Both the position numbers and the translations under genes were made by a program. This document shows, in pieces, positions 22,202 through 33,216 of a stretch of 64,000 nucleotides of DNA (position 1 is its first letter; each line of letters opens with the position of its first letter). The stretch comes from Vibrio aphrogenes (GTDB lineage: Bacteria > Pseudomonadota > Gammaproteobacteria > Enterobacterales > Vibrionaceae): positions 558,001 through 622,000 of the forward strand of contig NZ_AP018689.1 of the NCBI RefSeq assembly GCF_002157735.2, given 5' to 3'. Below the pieces are notes generated by a model, which was not told the DNA's origin, ran no database searches, and saw only the letters and a list, made by a program, of their open reading frames with translations.

Positions 22202-23368
22202 ATGAAAAAAATGTTCAACCGTAGTCTAGCCATGTCACTTGTTGCATTAGGTTTATTTGGCTGTGCTGGAGAAGAAGACACCATTGTGATGGCACCTCTA
22301 CCTGTGGTCGAGAGTCAATTTACTCCGGCAACGGAATGGACGGCATCGATTGGTGATGGTGTTGGGCATTATTTTTCAAAGTTATCCCCTGTTTATGCCT
22401 ATGGAAAAGTGTTTGTAGCGAGCCGTGATGGTGAAGTCAAAGCACTGGATCCTGAAACGGGTAAAACGCTTTGGGAAGTTGATCTTGAAGGCGATCAACC
22501 TGCTCGTTTGTCTGGTGGACTAACCGCTTCTTATGACAAGCTGTATATTGGCGATGAAAATGGTCAAGCGTTTGCATTGTCAGTCGATGATGGTTCGGTT
22601 GTTTGGAAAAAAGACATTGACGGTGAAGTGCTGGCTAAACCATTAGCCGACGAAAGCTTAGTGATGTTCCATACCAGCAAAGGTACATTAGTTGCCCTAA
22701 AAGAAGATTCTGGTGAGCCGTTTTGGGAAATCAATAATGACGTTCCCAACCTGACCTTGAGAGGGGACAGTTCACCGGTGTCGATTTCGGGTGGTGTGTT
22801 CTGGGGAATGGCTAACGGTCGTTTAGCCGCTGCATTGATTCAACGTGGTCAATTATTATGGCAACAACCGATTGGTACGCCAAAAGGTTCAACCGAAATT
22901 GATCGCTTAGTTGATGTGGATGCGTCGCCGTTAATCATAGGTTCAAATTTGTATGCGGTTGGAGTCAATGGTCAATTAGTGGCAATTGATTTACGCTCAG
23001 GCGCTCCGATGTGGAAACGAACCTATTCATCAGCCACTGATTTAGCCTCTGATGGCAGTCGTATTTTTGTGGTGACTGATAAAGATCATATTGCAGCCGT
23101 AGACGTTCGCAGTGGTACGCCTCTTTGGACAAATGATTCATTAGAGTACCGCCAATTAACCGCACCAGTTTTGATTAATCAATACTTAGTGGTGGCGGAT
23201 GGAGAAGGCTATTTGCATTGGATTGATCGCGCAACCGGGAAATTTGTGGCTCAACAATTGATTGATGAAGATGGCATTGCGGTTCCTCCGGTGGAAACTG
23301 ACGATGGCTTTGTTATCATCACCCGAGAGGGCGATATAAAGAAAATGCAGATCCCCGAAGGATCGTGA
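22202..23368 (+). CDS. bamB: Outer membrane protein assembly factor BamB
   Basis: BamB is a lipoprotein subunit of the BAM complex that inserts beta-barrel proteins into the outer membrane. I start at ATG 22202 (MKKMFNRSLAMSLVALGLFG). AAAGGA ends 8 bases before it and overlaps the alternative ATG at 22193. The lipobox LGLFGC places the lipidated cysteine at residue 21. The remainder is an eight-bladed PQQ-type beta-propeller with repeats such as VKALDPETGKTLWEV and VAIDLRSGAPMWKR. It is co-transcribed with yfgM. Confidence 0.96.
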   Translation: MKKMFNRSLAMSLVALGLFGCAGEEDTIVMAPLPVVESQFTPATEWTASIGDGVGHYFSKLSPVYAYGKVFVASRDGEVKALDPETGKTLWEVDLEGDQPARLSGGLTASYDKLYIGDENGQAFALSVDDGSVVWKKDIDGEVLAKPLADESLVMFHTSKGTLVALKEDSGEPFWEINNDVPNLTLRGDSSPVSISGGVFWGMANGRLAAALIQRGQLLWQQPIGTPKGSTEIDRLVDVDASPLIIGSNLYAVGVNGQLVAIDLRSGAPMWKRTYSSATDLASDGSRIFVVTDKDHIAAVDVRSGTPLWTNDSLEYRQLTAPVLINQYLVVADGEGYLHWIDRATGKFVAQQLIDEDGIAVPPVETDDGFVIITREGDIKKMQIPEGS

Positions 23369-23407
23369 TACAATACGCGCCCTGATTTTTTCAGTGTTTG
23401 ATTGTGT

Positions 23408-23446
23408 GGCTCCTATCCATAACAGGTGAATAGGGGCCTTTGTTAT
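23408..23446 (+). terminator. Probable terminator of bamB
   Basis: GGCTCCTAT (23408-23416) pairs with ATAGGGGCC (23430-23438), with one G-T wobble and a 13-base loop. TTTGTTATT follows. Confidence 0.6.
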
Positions 23447-23544
23447 TCTATCGATGACTTTTTTTATGAGTCGTGGATAGCATTATAATGCGATGGTTAT
23501 CGCGATATGAATGAAAAGCGATAATCGTGCAGCCATAACGAATT

Positions 23545-23581
23545 AGTAGTTATAGGTAAACTCACTTTACCTATAACTACT
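23545..23581 (+). other. Perfect 16-bp hairpin in the der leader
   Basis: AGTAGTTATAGGTAAA (23545-23560) and its exact reverse complement (23566-23581) flank a five-base loop. They lie 31 bases upstream of the der start codon. No T-tract follows, so a leader structure is more likely than a terminator. Confidence 0.6.
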
Positions 23582-23612
23582 CTAGGTTATTTAAGTATTA
23601 ATTGAGGTATAT

Positions 23613-25118
23613 ATGATTCCAGTAGTTGCTCTTGTTGGGCGTCCAAACGTGGGTAAATCGACGTTATTTAACCGCCTAACGCGCACGCGTGATGCATTAG
23701 TGGCAGACTTTCCGGGCTTAACTCGGGATCGTAAATATGGTCAAGCTAAGTCAGGTGAGCATGAGTTCATCGTGATTGATACCGGTGGTATTGATGGCAC
23801 TGAAGATGGTGTTGAAACCAAAATGGCGGAACAGTCTTTAGCTGCGATTGAGGAAGCGGACGTTGTATTATTCATGGTTGATGGTCGTGCTGGGCTAACC
23901 GTAGCCGATGAAGCGATTGCACGCCATTTACGTATGCGTGAAAAACCAAGCATGCTAGTAGTAAACAAAGTCGATGGTATTGATGCCGATGCTGCCTGTG
24001 CTGAGTTCTGGCAGCTTGGTATGGATAAAATTTATCAAATCGCAGCCGCCCATGGTCGTGGCGTAATGAGCTTGATTGATAAAGCTTTAAAACCTTTTTC
24101 TGATCAATTAGCCGAAGAAGAAGCAAAGCTTAATGGTGAAATTGAAGATCTGACCGGCCTGGTTGACGCAGAAGAAGAGCAACTAGAATACACCGAAGAA
24201 GAAGCGGAAGCTGAGTTTAAACGTCTGCAAGATCAGCCGATTAAACTGGCGATCATTGGTCGTCCAAACGTAGGTAAATCCACGCTGACTAACCGTATTT
24301 TAGGTGAAGAACGCGTGGTGGTTTACGATATGCCAGGAACAACTCGTGATTCGATCTATATTCCAATGAAGCGTGATGAGCGTGAATATGTCTTGATTGA
24401 TACCGCAGGTGTACGTCGTCGTAAACGTATCAATGAAGCCGTTGAAAAATTCTCTGTGATCAAAACGCTAAAAGCGATCGAAGACGCTAACGTGGTTTTG
24501 GTGATCATTGATGCTCGTGAAAATATTTCCGATCAAGATCTAAGCTTATTGGGCTTTGCCTTAAATGCAGGGCGCTCTATTGTGATTGCCGTGAACAAAT
24601 GGGATGGATTGGATACCGACGTAAAAGAACGCGTGAAAAAAGAATTGGATCGTCGTTTAGGTTTTGTTGACTTTGCTCGTATCCACTTTATTTCTGCCTT
24701 ACACGGTACCGGAGTTGGCCATTTATTCGAATCAGTACAAGAAGCGTATAAATCAGCGACCACACGCGTGGGTACATCGGTACTGACTCGTATTATGAAA
24801 ATGGCTCAAGATGATCATCAGCCACCACTGATCCGTGGTCGCCGTGTGAAAATGAAATACGCACACGCAGGTGGTTATAACCCACCGATTATTGTGGTGC
24901 ACGGAAACCAAGTGAAAGAATTACCGGATTCTTACAAGCGTTATTTGATGAACTATTTCCGTCGTTCTTTGGAGATCATGGGCACGCCTATTCGTATTCA
25001 ATTCCAGAATAGTGAAAACCCATTTGAAACCCAAGCACCAACGAAAAAATCTGGCTACTCTGACGATCAAAAACGTAAGAAGATGATGAGCCTTATCAAA
25101 CGCGGACGTAAAAAATAG
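23613..25118 (+). CDS. der: Ribosome biogenesis GTPase Der (EngA)
   Basis: Der is an essential GTPase with two tandem G domains that acts in maturation of the 50S subunit. In the 501-residue protein the P-loop GRPNVGKST occurs twice, near residues 8 and 215. Each is followed by a DxxG (DTGG, DTAG) and an NKxD motif (NKVD, NKWD). An acidic linker, [15 protein letters not shown], joins the domains. A KH-like C-terminal domain and a basic tail end the protein. Confidence 0.97.
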   Translation: MIPVVALVGRPNVGKSTLFNRLTRTRDALVADFPGLTRDRKYGQAKSGEHEFIVIDTGGIDGTEDGVETKMAEQSLAAIEEADVVLFMVDGRAGLTVADEAIARHLRMREKPSMLVVNKVDGIDADAACAEFWQLGMDKIYQIAAAHGRGVMSLIDKALKPFSDQLAEEEAKLNGEIEDLTGLVDAEEEQLEYTEEEAEAEFKRLQDQPIKLAIIGRPNVGKSTLTNRILGEERVVVYDMPGTTRDSIYIPMKRDEREYVLIDTAGVRRRKRINEAVEKFSVIKTLKAIEDANVVLVIIDARENISDQDLSLLGFALNAGRSIVIAVNKWDGLDTDVKERVKKELDRRLGFVDFARIHFISALHGTGVGHLFESVQEAYKSATTRVGTSVLTRIMKMAQDDHQPPLIRGRRVKMKYAHAGGYNPPIIVVHGNQVKELPDSYKRYLMNYFRRSLEIMGTPIRIQFQNSENPFETQAPTKKSGYSDDQKRKKMMSLIKRGRKK

Positions 25119-25141
25119 CGTTTACGACTTTATCGATTATC

Positions 25142-25172
25142 AATGCCACTCGTAATGAGTGGCATTTTTTTA
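25142..25172 (+). terminator. Terminator of der
   Basis: AATGCCACTC (25142-25151) pairs perfectly with GAGTGGCATT (25157-25166), followed by T residues. The remaining AT-rich sequence to 25479 contains only a possible weak promoter (TTGAAA 25337-25342 and TATGCT 25359-25364) ahead of yfgJ. Confidence 0.85.
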
Positions 25173-25479
25173 TCTAAAAGGTATGCTCAAAATGAATGAA
25201 AATGACAAGAACAGTAATATCTGCTGTTTTGTTACGATCGACGAGTTTTATCGGTCAAATTGGCTTTTTTCTTTTATATAAAATATCGGATCATTGGCTT
25301 TTTAAAATTTAATTTAGATTTTTATCCTTTTTAAAATTGAAATGCAGAATATGTAACTTATGCTTTCGGTATATGGTGATATAAATATTCTTAATGGGGT
25401 AGATCGCTGCTCATTAAGTAGAAAGCGTAAGATCAGATCAAGATCGAATGGTATTTATTGACAAAATATAAGGTGATAA

Positions 25480-25728
25480 ATGGAAACGAATCTCTGCCCA
25501 GACTGCCAAAAAGCTCTGACTTGGATCTCAATAGAAAATCAGGCACAGGATCACTTCCATTGTTCTAGCTGTGAGAACGAATGGGTCATGCGGATGATGT
25601 GTCCAGACTGTCCAAGTGAACTAGAGCGCATTCAAGCTTGCGGCTCAACCAGCTATTTTTGCCCAAGCTGTAATGAATTAAAGTCCAAATCTCGCGTGAT
25701 TCAAGATTGGCAAAAGAAAAAGCAGTAG
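25480..25728 (+). CDS. yfgJ: Zinc-ribbon protein of the YfgJ family
   Basis: This 82-residue protein contains four CxxC pairs: CPDC near 6-9, CSSC near 28-31, CPDC near 41-44 and CPSC near 61-64. It is therefore probably a double zinc ribbon. The arrangement and its place between der and xseA match E. coli YfgJ, whose function is unknown to me. AAGGTGATAA precedes the ATG. No catalytic residues are evident, so a nucleic-acid or protein-binding role is only a guess. Confidence 0.8.
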   Translation: METNLCPDCQKALTWISIENQAQDHFHCSSCENEWVMRMMCPDCPSELERIQACGSTSYFCPSCNELKSKSRVIQDWQKKKQ

Positions 25729-25751
25729 AGGTTAAGTAATAAAATGAAAAG

Positions 25752-25783
25752 TAAAAAAAAGACACCACATCGCTGAGGTGTCT
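25752..25783 (-). terminator. Terminator of xseA
   Basis: Read on the minus strand, AGACACC pairs with GGTGTCT (25760-25783), followed by a run of eight T. This closes xseA. On the plus strand it may also stop yfgJ transcription. Confidence 0.75.
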
Positions 25784-25806
25784 GGTTTTATATTACGGCG
25801 TGTGGG

Positions 25807-27144
25807 TTATACGATAACCGAAGCCACTTCCCCGTCACTAAAGCGAGTAATGATGGTATCGCCCGATTGAAGTTGCTGACGGCTTGTGAGCACTGCCCCT
25901 TTGCTATCACGAGTGATCGAGTAGCCACGCTTTAAGGTTGAAAGCGGGCTTACGGTATCGAGCTTTTCAGCTTGTAATGCCAGCTTGTATTGTTGATCAC
26001 GTAAGGTGCGATGGATGGCTTGGATCAAACGTGCTTGATAAGTATGTAAACGATCTTGATGACGTTCAATGGTTTTGGTTGGAGAGTAAAAACCAAGGGA
26101 TTGCTCTGTACGATGTAATTGAACTTGCAAACGTTGTAAATGAGCGTGAATGGCACGTGATAATCGAATTTGTAATTCATCGAGTCGTTGGCTTTGCTTA
26201 TCCAATTGATAACGAGGGTGCTGTTTTTCTAATGAAAATTGCAATTGACTCAAACGACTTTTTTGTTGATGGGAGTAATGACGCCAAGCGGCCAGCAAAT
26301 CGCGCTGTTTAGCCAATAAGGTATGTGCTTTATGGCTATTATCACGGCTGACTAATTCGGCGGCGGCAGATGGAGTAGGGGCGCGAACATCGGCCACAAA
26401 GTCAGCTATGGTGACATCAATTTCATGTCCAACGGCACTAACAACCGGAATTTGGCTAGCGGCAATAGTACGTACGACAATTTCATGGTTAAAGCACCAC
26501 AGATCTTCTAAAGAGCCACCACCACGACCGACGATTAAAATATCACATTCATTACGACTATTGGCGCGACCTATCGCTTGAGCTATTTTGTAAGCCGCCT
26601 CTTCTCCTTGGACCATAGTGGGGTAAATCACCACCGGTAAGCTAGGGTCACGACGCTTTAAGACATCTAAAATATCGTATAAAGCGGCCCCAGTTTTTGA
26701 GGTGACAATCCCGATACGCTTGGGGTTATCGGGTAAGGGCTTTTTAAGATGCTGAGCAAATAAGCCTTCACCAGCCAGTTTCATTTTCAGTTCATCGAAC
26801 ATTTGTTGTAAACGTCCATCACCTTCTGGCTGCATGCTTTCTATGATTAGCTGATAATCCCCACGTGGCTCATAAAGAGATAAGCGAGCTTTCACTAATA
26901 CTTGATTACCATTGTTGGGTTTAAAAGTGACACGGCGGTTATTGCCTTTGAACATGGCGCATTTTACTTGAGCACGCGCATCTTTTAACGAGAAGTACCA
27001 ATGGCCTGAAACTGGCGCTGAAAAATTGGAGAGTTCTCCAACTAGCCACACGATGCCCATTTCATTTTCAAGTAACATGCGCACTTCCGCATTTAAACGT
27101 GAAACGGTAAAAATATTGGCATTCGTATTGGTGGTGATAGACAT
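25807..27144 (-). CDS. xseA: Exodeoxyribonuclease VII large subunit XseA
   Basis: XseA is the catalytic large subunit of exonuclease VII, which degrades single-stranded DNA to oligonucleotides. I start at the ATG whose first base is 27144 ([20 protein letters not shown], 445 residues). GAGAG lies about 5 bases upstream and an in-frame TTG lies further up. An N-terminal OB fold (about 10-105) includes [20 protein letters not shown]. The catalytic core contains [25 protein letters not shown] and [15 protein letters not shown] long coiled-coil region and [12 protein letters not shown] close the protein. Confidence 0.96.
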   Translation of the reverse strand: MSITTNTNANIFTVSRLNAEVRMLLENEMGIVWLVGELSNFSAPVSGHWYFSLKDARAQVKCAMFKGNNRRVTFKPNNGNQVLVKARLSLYEPRGDYQLIIESMQPEGDGRLQQMFDELKMKLAGEGLFAQHLKKPLPDNPKRIGIVTSKTGAALYDILDVLKRRDPSLPVVIYPTMVQGEEAAYKIAQAIGRANSRNECDILIVGRGGGSLEDLWCFNHEIVVRTIAASQIPVVSAVGHEIDVTIADFVADVRAPTPSAAAELVSRDNSHKAHTLLAKQRDLLAAWRHYSHQQKSRLSQLQFSLEKQHPRYQLDKQSQRLDELQIRLSRAIHAHLQRLQVQLHRTEQSLGFYSPTKTIERHQDRLHTYQARLIQAIHRTLRDQQYKLALQAEKLDTVSPLSTLKRGYSITRDSKGAVLTSRQQLQSGDTIITRFSDGEVASVIV

Positions 27145-27274
27145 TGTAACTCTCATCAATGGGCATATTTAACTGCCTAAGATTATCACGTTTCTTTCCG
27201 TTTCATTGATGGAGGCTTAAAATTTGTCTAAAAATGGCGAAAGAGAATCAATTTAGGCGCTCTTTTTGCTTTTC

Positions 27275-27290
27275 ATTAAAACGTTTGCAC
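27275..27290. promoter_or_regulatory. Candidate PurR box between xseA and guaB
   Basis: ATTAAAACGTTTGCAC matches 11 of 16 positions of the PurR consensus, including an intact AAACGTTTGC core. It lies about 120 bases upstream of the guaB promoter. PurR control of guaBA is known in E. coli. The match is suggestive only. Confidence 0.4.
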
Positions 27291-27375
27291 TAAGCGAGTT
27301 TCTTGTGAATTCAGGCTGTTGAGACGATTTTTAGTGAATTCACTTAATTTTAATAAAGAAACAGTGAAAAATGGC

Positions 27376-27412
27376 TGGCAAACCGATTGCCTGAGGCGTA
27401 TAATCCCGCTGC
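27376..27412 (+). promoter_or_regulatory. guaB promoter with GC-rich discriminator
   Basis: A perfect TATAAT at 27399-27404 is followed by CCCGCTGC. It has a poor -35 (TGGCAA, 27376-27381) at 17-base spacing. A GC-rich discriminator is characteristic of stringently controlled promoters such as E. coli guaB. The rest of the 27145-27506 gap is AT-rich leader sequence. Confidence 0.6.
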
Positions 27413-27497
27413 AATATCAAATCCCAAATTCATTTTGTTATGCGAAACGATGAAATGAATCAACCACGGGGTTTATCCTTCTAACACTCTTATGTGA

Positions 27498-28970
<1,473 letters not shown>

Positions 28971-28972
28971 GA

Positions 28973-29090
28973 TTTTTATTTCTCACAGGTTATTAAGTTC
29001 AATAACTGTGTTGAATGTGCTCATTGACTAGCGTCAACTCCGCGTATTCGCCTTGTTCTGGAACTTAATTCCGGTGTGAGAAATTAAAAA
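28973..29090. repeat. Imperfect long inverted repeat between guaB and guaA
   Basis: ATTTCTCACA (28978-28987) and TGTGAGAAAT (29075-29084) face one another and extend into flanking T-rich and A-rich arms. Smaller dyads lie inside, CACAGGTTATT with AATAACTGTG and GGAA with TTCC. The whole can fold as a branched structure. Confidence 0.55.
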
Positions 29091-29154
29091 TTTGCATAGT
29101 AAAAGAATTTATAAAGGTGTGAGTTGTTGAGTTAGAAATGCAAAAGTATGCTTT

Positions 29155-29217
29155 TCGAAACTCGAAACTCGAAACTCGAAACTCGAAACTCGAAACTCGA
29201 AACTCGAAACTCGAAAC
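29155..29217. repeat. Heptamer array, 9 copies of TCGAAAC
   Basis: Nine perfect copies of TCGAAAC occupy 29155-29217, 42 bases upstream of guaA. The array is enclosed by a perfect 10-bp inverted repeat, GGTGTGAGTT (29116-29125) and AACTCACACC (29215-29224). The last two bases of the ninth unit belong to this repeat. Confidence 0.95.
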
Positions 29218-29259
29218 TCACACCATTATCAACCTTGATTTGATTATTAGAGAAAACGA

Positions 29260-30837
29260 ATGACGACCAATATTCATGCTCAGCGTATTTTAATTTTAGA
29301 CTTTGGCTCTCAATACACTCAGTTGATTGCTCGCCGTATCCGTGAAATCGGTGTGTACTGTGAACTATGGAGCTGGGATGTAGATGAAGCGGATATCCGT
29401 GAATTCAATCCAAACGGTATTATCTTATCTGGTGGCCCAGAAAGTGTGACAGAGGCAGGTTCTCCACGTGCACCTGAATATGTCTTTAACGCTGGCGTAC
29501 CAGTATTTGGTATCTGCTACGGCATGCAAACCATGTCTGAGCAATTGGGCGGTAAAGTAGCGGGCTCGAACGAACGTGAGTTTGGTTACGCGCAAGTGAA
29601 AATGGTTGAAGAGTGTGAACTGTTCAAAAACATTGAAGATGCGATTGCTGAAGATGGCAAACCACTATTGGATGTTTGGATGAGTCACGGTGACAAAGTA
29701 GTTGAGATCCCAAATGATTTCACCAAAGTTGCTCAAACAGATACTTGCCCATACGCCGCGATGGCAAACGATGAAAAACGTTTCTATGGCGTACAATTCC
29801 ACCCAGAAGTGACTCATACTCGTCAAGGCTTACGCATGTTAGAGAACTTTGTTCTGAACATCTGTGGTTGTGACAAACTATGGACCCCATCTTCTATCAT
29901 TGAAGACGCTGTTGCTCGTATTAAAGAGCAAGTTGGTGATGATGAAGTGATTCTAGGTCTATCTGGTGGTGTTGATTCATCTGTCGTTGCTATGCTGATC
30001 CACCGTGCGATTGGCCCTAAACTGACTTGTGTATTCGTAGATAACGGCTTATTACGTTTAAACGAAGCAGAGCAAGTAATGGAAATGTTTGGCGATCACT
30101 TCGGTCTTAACATCATCCACGTTGATGCTGAAAACCGTTTCTTAGATGCACTAGGTGGCGAAGCTGAACCAGAAGCGAAACGTAAGATCATTGGCCGCGT
30201 ATTCGTTGAGATCTTTGATGAAGAGTCGAAGAAACTGAAAAACGCAAAATGGTTAGCTCAAGGTACAATTTACCCAGACGTCATCGAATCAGCGGCATCA
30301 AAAACTGGCAAAGCACACGTAATCAAATCACACCATAACGTAGGTGGCCTACCTGACGACATGGCAATGGGCTTAGTTGAACCATTACGTGAATTGTTTA
30401 AAGATGAAGTGCGTAAGATTGGCCTTGAATTAGGTCTTCCATACAATATGCTGTACCGTCACCCATTCCCTGGTCCAGGCCTAGGTGTGCGTGTACTGGG
30501 CGAAGTGAAGAAAGAGTACTGTGACTTACTACGTCGCGCGGATGCTATCTTCATTGAAGAACTACATGCTGCGGATCTTTACCATAAAGTGTCACAAGCG
30601 TTCACGGTATTCTTACCAGTACGTTCTGTTGGCGTTATGGGTGATGGCCGTAAATACGATTGGGTTGTGTCACTACGCGCAGTAGAAACGATCGACTTTA
30701 TGACCGCACATTGGGCGCAATTACCTTACGACTTCCTAGGTAAAGTGTCTAACCGTATCATCAACGAAATCGATGGTATCTCTCGTGTCGTTTACGATAT
30801 CTCTGGTAAGCCACCAGCGACAATCGAGTGGGAATAA
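29260..30837 (+). CDS. guaA: GMP synthase (glutamine-hydrolysing)
   Basis: GuaA aminates XMP to GMP using glutamine and ATP. The 525-residue protein combines an N-terminal class I glutaminase with an ATP-pyrophosphatase domain and a C-terminal dimerisation domain. The glutaminase nucleophile is the cysteine of [10 protein letters not shown] near residue 87, and the partner histidine is in QFHPEVTHT. The ATP-PPase domain carries [14 protein letters not shown] near residue 234. The final PPATIEWE is typical. It is the second gene of the guaBA pair. Confidence 0.98.
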   Translation: MTTNIHAQRILILDFGSQYTQLIARRIREIGVYCELWSWDVDEADIREFNPNGIILSGGPESVTEAGSPRAPEYVFNAGVPVFGICYGMQTMSEQLGGKVAGSNEREFGYAQVKMVEECELFKNIEDAIAEDGKPLLDVWMSHGDKVVEIPNDFTKVAQTDTCPYAAMANDEKRFYGVQFHPEVTHTRQGLRMLENFVLNICGCDKLWTPSSIIEDAVARIKEQVGDDEVILGLSGGVDSSVVAMLIHRAIGPKLTCVFVDNGLLRLNEAEQVMEMFGDHFGLNIIHVDAENRFLDALGGEAEPEAKRKIIGRVFVEIFDEESKKLKNAKWLAQGTIYPDVIESAASKTGKAHVIKSHHNVGGLPDDMAMGLVEPLRELFKDEVRKIGLELGLPYNMLYRHPFPGPGLGVRVLGEVKKEYCDLLRRADAIFIEELHAADLYHKVSQAFTVFLPVRSVGVMGDGRKYDWVVSLRAVETIDFMTAHWAQLPYDFLGKVSNRIINEIDGISRVVYDISGKPPATIEWE

Positions 30838-30884
30838 TCCTCCTTTAAGAAAGGTCTGGCATTAACAGGCACCAAATCAACCTT

Positions 30885-30911
30885 AAGTCCGCGTAATTGC
30901 GGACTTTTTTT
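30885..30911 (+). terminator. Terminator of guaBA
   Basis: AAGTCCGC (30885-30892) and GCGGACTT (30899-30906) form a perfect stem over six bases. Seven T residues follow. Confidence 0.9.
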
Positions 30912-30918
30912 ATCTTCT

Positions 30919-31203
30919 CTATTTCTGGATTTTTAGCTTTCTTGCCTTTTCAATGATTTCAACAGGTAGCCTATTTGAGTTGATAATTATATCTAAAGCA
31001 TCCAGAGCACGGTTTTTATCAAATATCCGTTTAGACTGAGAAATTCTAGTTTTACAACCAGATTCATAATAACCCTCAGCTTTCATTAAATGCTCGATAA
31101 GATCTTCTCTTGACCAATTTGGGTTTTGAAATAAATCATAATATTTTACAAAGCATGCTTTTCCTATCGAATGTAAGCTTCGTTCTAATTGTTTATCATC
31201 CAT
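30919..31203 (-). CDS. Small protein of unknown function
   Basis: I do not recognise this 94-residue protein. It is charged and mostly predicted helical. It has an aromatic cluster around residues 18-27 (FVKYYDLFQN), a stretch RISQSKRIFDKNRALDALDI near 53-72, and a basic C-terminus ending KARKLKIQK. No signal peptide or membrane segment is visible. AAGAGAA precedes the ATG, and codon use runs throughout, so it is probably a real gene. Its DNA looks more AT-rich than guaA. It lies between guaA and an oxidoreductase, 25 bases after the latter, possibly in one transcript. Confidence 0.6.
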   Translation of the reverse strand: MDDKQLERSLHSIGKACFVKYYDLFQNPNWSREDLIEHLMKAEGYYESGCKTRISQSKRIFDKNRALDALDIIINSNRLPVEIIEKARKLKIQK

Positions 31204-31228
31204 ATATTTCTCTTTTAATTGAACCTAT

Positions 31229-32293
31229 TTAAATTAGCTTTTGATACTTCCTATGTCCCACAATTGATTCCATGATATTCAAAACGATCAACCCTTGTTG
31301 CTCGGTTACTGGCATTTCGGTGTTGTCACGAATCGCTTGATAGGTATCGAGATAAAACTGGGTGTAATGCTGGTGGATGGGCGCTATTAGCTCATGATGA
31401 TCGTTAAAGTAAATGGTGCAAGTACCTTGAGCGGTGTCTTGACCAAAGCTTGGCGTATCAAGGAAGATGCCTTGTTTTAAATCGCGCTCTTGTTGGTCAA
31501 TTTGATATTTTTCAACTGTCGCGTTGGTGGCATTGATTATCCAGCGGGGCGGCTCTTTGACGATCAATTGTGAGAAACGAATACGCACGCGTAAATTGCC
31601 GTAAACCAGTTTAATATCATAATGATCTTCTGGAACGCCATTTTCTTGAGTGTGATCCATTTGGTAGCTCAAACCTTCACCAAGGTAGTAATTCTTTTGG
31701 TTAGCAATGTCATAAATCACCTCATCGGGCTCGCCATATAGCGACACAATTTGGTCGAGAAAATGCACGGCATGACCATACACGCTGCCATCATATAGGT
31801 AGCCAGAATGCTCGGCACCATCGGTTCGATAATGCGTATGGTTAGATTCGATTTCCATTACTTTGCCAATATCTTGGCGCTTTAACACGTTTTTAATAGT
31901 AAGAAAGTCACTGTCATAACGGCGGTTTTGGTAGGGCGTGATACGAACCTGGTGTTGTTTGGCGAGTTGGAAGAGATCTTGAGCTTGTGCGAGCGTATCG
32001 CAAAATGGCTTTTCGACAATCACATGCTTACCCGCGCAGATGGCTTGTTTGGCTAATTCATAATGGGTACTGGCTGGGGTAGTAATAACAATTAACTCAA
32101 CAGGGCTGTCTAACAAAGATTGCAGAGTTTCAAAGCGTTGAATGTGGTTATTGAGATTAGGATAAAGCATGTCAAATTGTCGCGTACCCCGGGTGTAATA
32201 CCCTGTTACTTCAAACTTGTTTGCCGCATCAATAAAAGGCATATGATAGCGGTTCGTGCTTTTTCCAAAGCCAATAAAACCCAGTTTCATCAT
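31229..32293 (-). CDS. Gfo/Idh/MocA family oxidoreductase, YhhX-like
   Basis: This 354-residue protein is an NAD(P)-dependent oxidoreductase of the Gfo/Idh/MocA family. The Rossmann nucleotide-binding start LGFIGFGKSTNRYHMPFI closely resembles E. coli YhhX. The family's EKPF motif is present in HVIVEKPFCDTLAQA near residue 95. YQNRRYDSDFLTIK near 122 and GHAVHFLDQIVSLYG near 173 belong to the substrate side. The physiological substrate of this subgroup is unknown to me. The start is one of two adjacent ATG codons after GAGGA. It is divergent from the channel gene at 32392. Confidence 0.85.
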   Translation of the reverse strand: MMKLGFIGFGKSTNRYHMPFIDAANKFEVTGYYTRGTRQFDMLYPNLNNHIQRFETLQSLLDSPVELIVITTPASTHYELAKQAICAGKHVIVEKPFCDTLAQAQDLFQLAKQHQVRITPYQNRRYDSDFLTIKNVLKRQDIGKVMEIESNHTHYRTDGAEHSGYLYDGSVYGHAVHFLDQIVSLYGEPDEVIYDIANQKNYYLGEGLSYQMDHTQENGVPEDHYDIKLVYGNLRVRIRFSQLIVKEPPRWIINATNATVEKYQIDQQERDLKQGIFLDTPSFGQDTAQGTCTIYFNDHHELIAPIHQHYTQFYLDTYQAIRDNTEMPVTEQQGLIVLNIMESIVGHRKYQKLI

Positions 32294-32391
32294 GACAACG
32301 TCCTCGTTGAATGTTCATTTTTGAGCTATTTACCATACAGGGTGAGACTGACACTGTTAACCATAATTCGTAATTTTTTAAGGTGATGTGA

Positions 32392-33216
32392 TTGGAACAG
32401 ACAAAGACATTCCGCCATTTACAAAATGCATTTAAACGTATTGATAAAAGCAATACATTCCAATGGTTTGTGATTGCGGTCATTGTTATTTCAGCGTTAA
32501 CCGTCGGCGCTCATACTTATTCTTTGCCTCCGACTATTGAGTCAGCATTGAACATTATGGACATCGCGATCACGGTCTTCTTTTTAATCGAGCTGGTCAT
32601 TCGCTATCTCGCTAGTGATGGCTTTCGCGCTTTCTTTAAAAAAGGATGGAATATCTTTGACACCATCATAGTGATCGGCAGTTTGTATCCAGCGGCGGGT
32701 TCAACCATGTTTGTTGCTCGTTTATTACGTATTTTCCGAGTGCTGCGTTTGGTTTCTATGGTGCCGGAATTACGGGTGCTGGTGAATGCACTTATCAAAG
32801 CCATTCCGCAGATGGGGTACATTGGCTTATTGATGTTCGTTATTTTCTATATTTATGCCGCCGTTGGCAGTATGTTATTTGCAGATATTAATCCAACGTT
32901 GTGGAGTGATGTGTCGATTTCGATGTTGACCTTATTTCGAGTCGCCACCTTTGAAGATTGGACGGATGTGATGTACGAAACCATGCAAGTCTATTCACTA
33001 AGTTGGATCTATTACCTCACGTTTATCTTCTTAACGGCTTTCATTTTCTTAAATATGATGGTGGGGACGATTTTAGAAGTGATGTCAGAAGAGCATAAGC
33101 AATTGCGTGAAGAAAGGGCACCAGAACAAGATAAGCTTGCTACCTCAAAAGAAATTCAAGAGCTGCATCAAAAACTGGAGCAATTACAACGCTCTCTTCA
33201 TCAATTGAAGGATTAA
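32392..33216 (+). CDS. Voltage-gated cation channel, BacNaV superfamily, with TFEDWTD filter
   Basis: This 274-residue protein is a single six-helix voltage-gated channel subunit that should assemble as a tetramer in the inner membrane. S1-S3 span about residues 25-100. S4 carries arginines at exact three-residue spacing (R110, R113, R116, R119). The pore domain spans about 140-230, and a C-terminal coiled coil (EIQELHQKLEQLQRSLHQLK) occupies about 254-273. The filter is T186-F-E-D-W-T-D192, where sodium channels of the family have TLESWSM or TLESWAS. Acidic residues at the second and last variable positions resemble calcium-selective engineered variants. Start is TTG 32392, five bases after AGGTGA. 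Confidence 0.88.
   Translation: MEQTKTFRHLQNAFKRIDKSNTFQWFVIAVIVISALTVGAHTYSLPPTIESALNIMDIAITVFFLIELVIRYLASDGFRAFFKKGWNIFDTIIVIGSLYPAAGSTMFVARLLRIFRVLRLVSMVPELRVLVNALIKAIPQMGYIGLLMFVIFYIYAAVGSMLFADINPTLWSDVSISMLTLFRVATFEDWTDVMYETMQVYSLSWIYYLTFIFLTAFIFLNMMVGTILEVMSEEHKQLREERAPEQDKLATSKEIQELHQKLEQLQRSLHQLKD

Noticed and set aside
29155-29217. Possible CRISPR array
   Set aside because: Units of 7 bases follow each other with no spacers. The same holds for the other arrays and the 107-bp units, so none is CRISPR.
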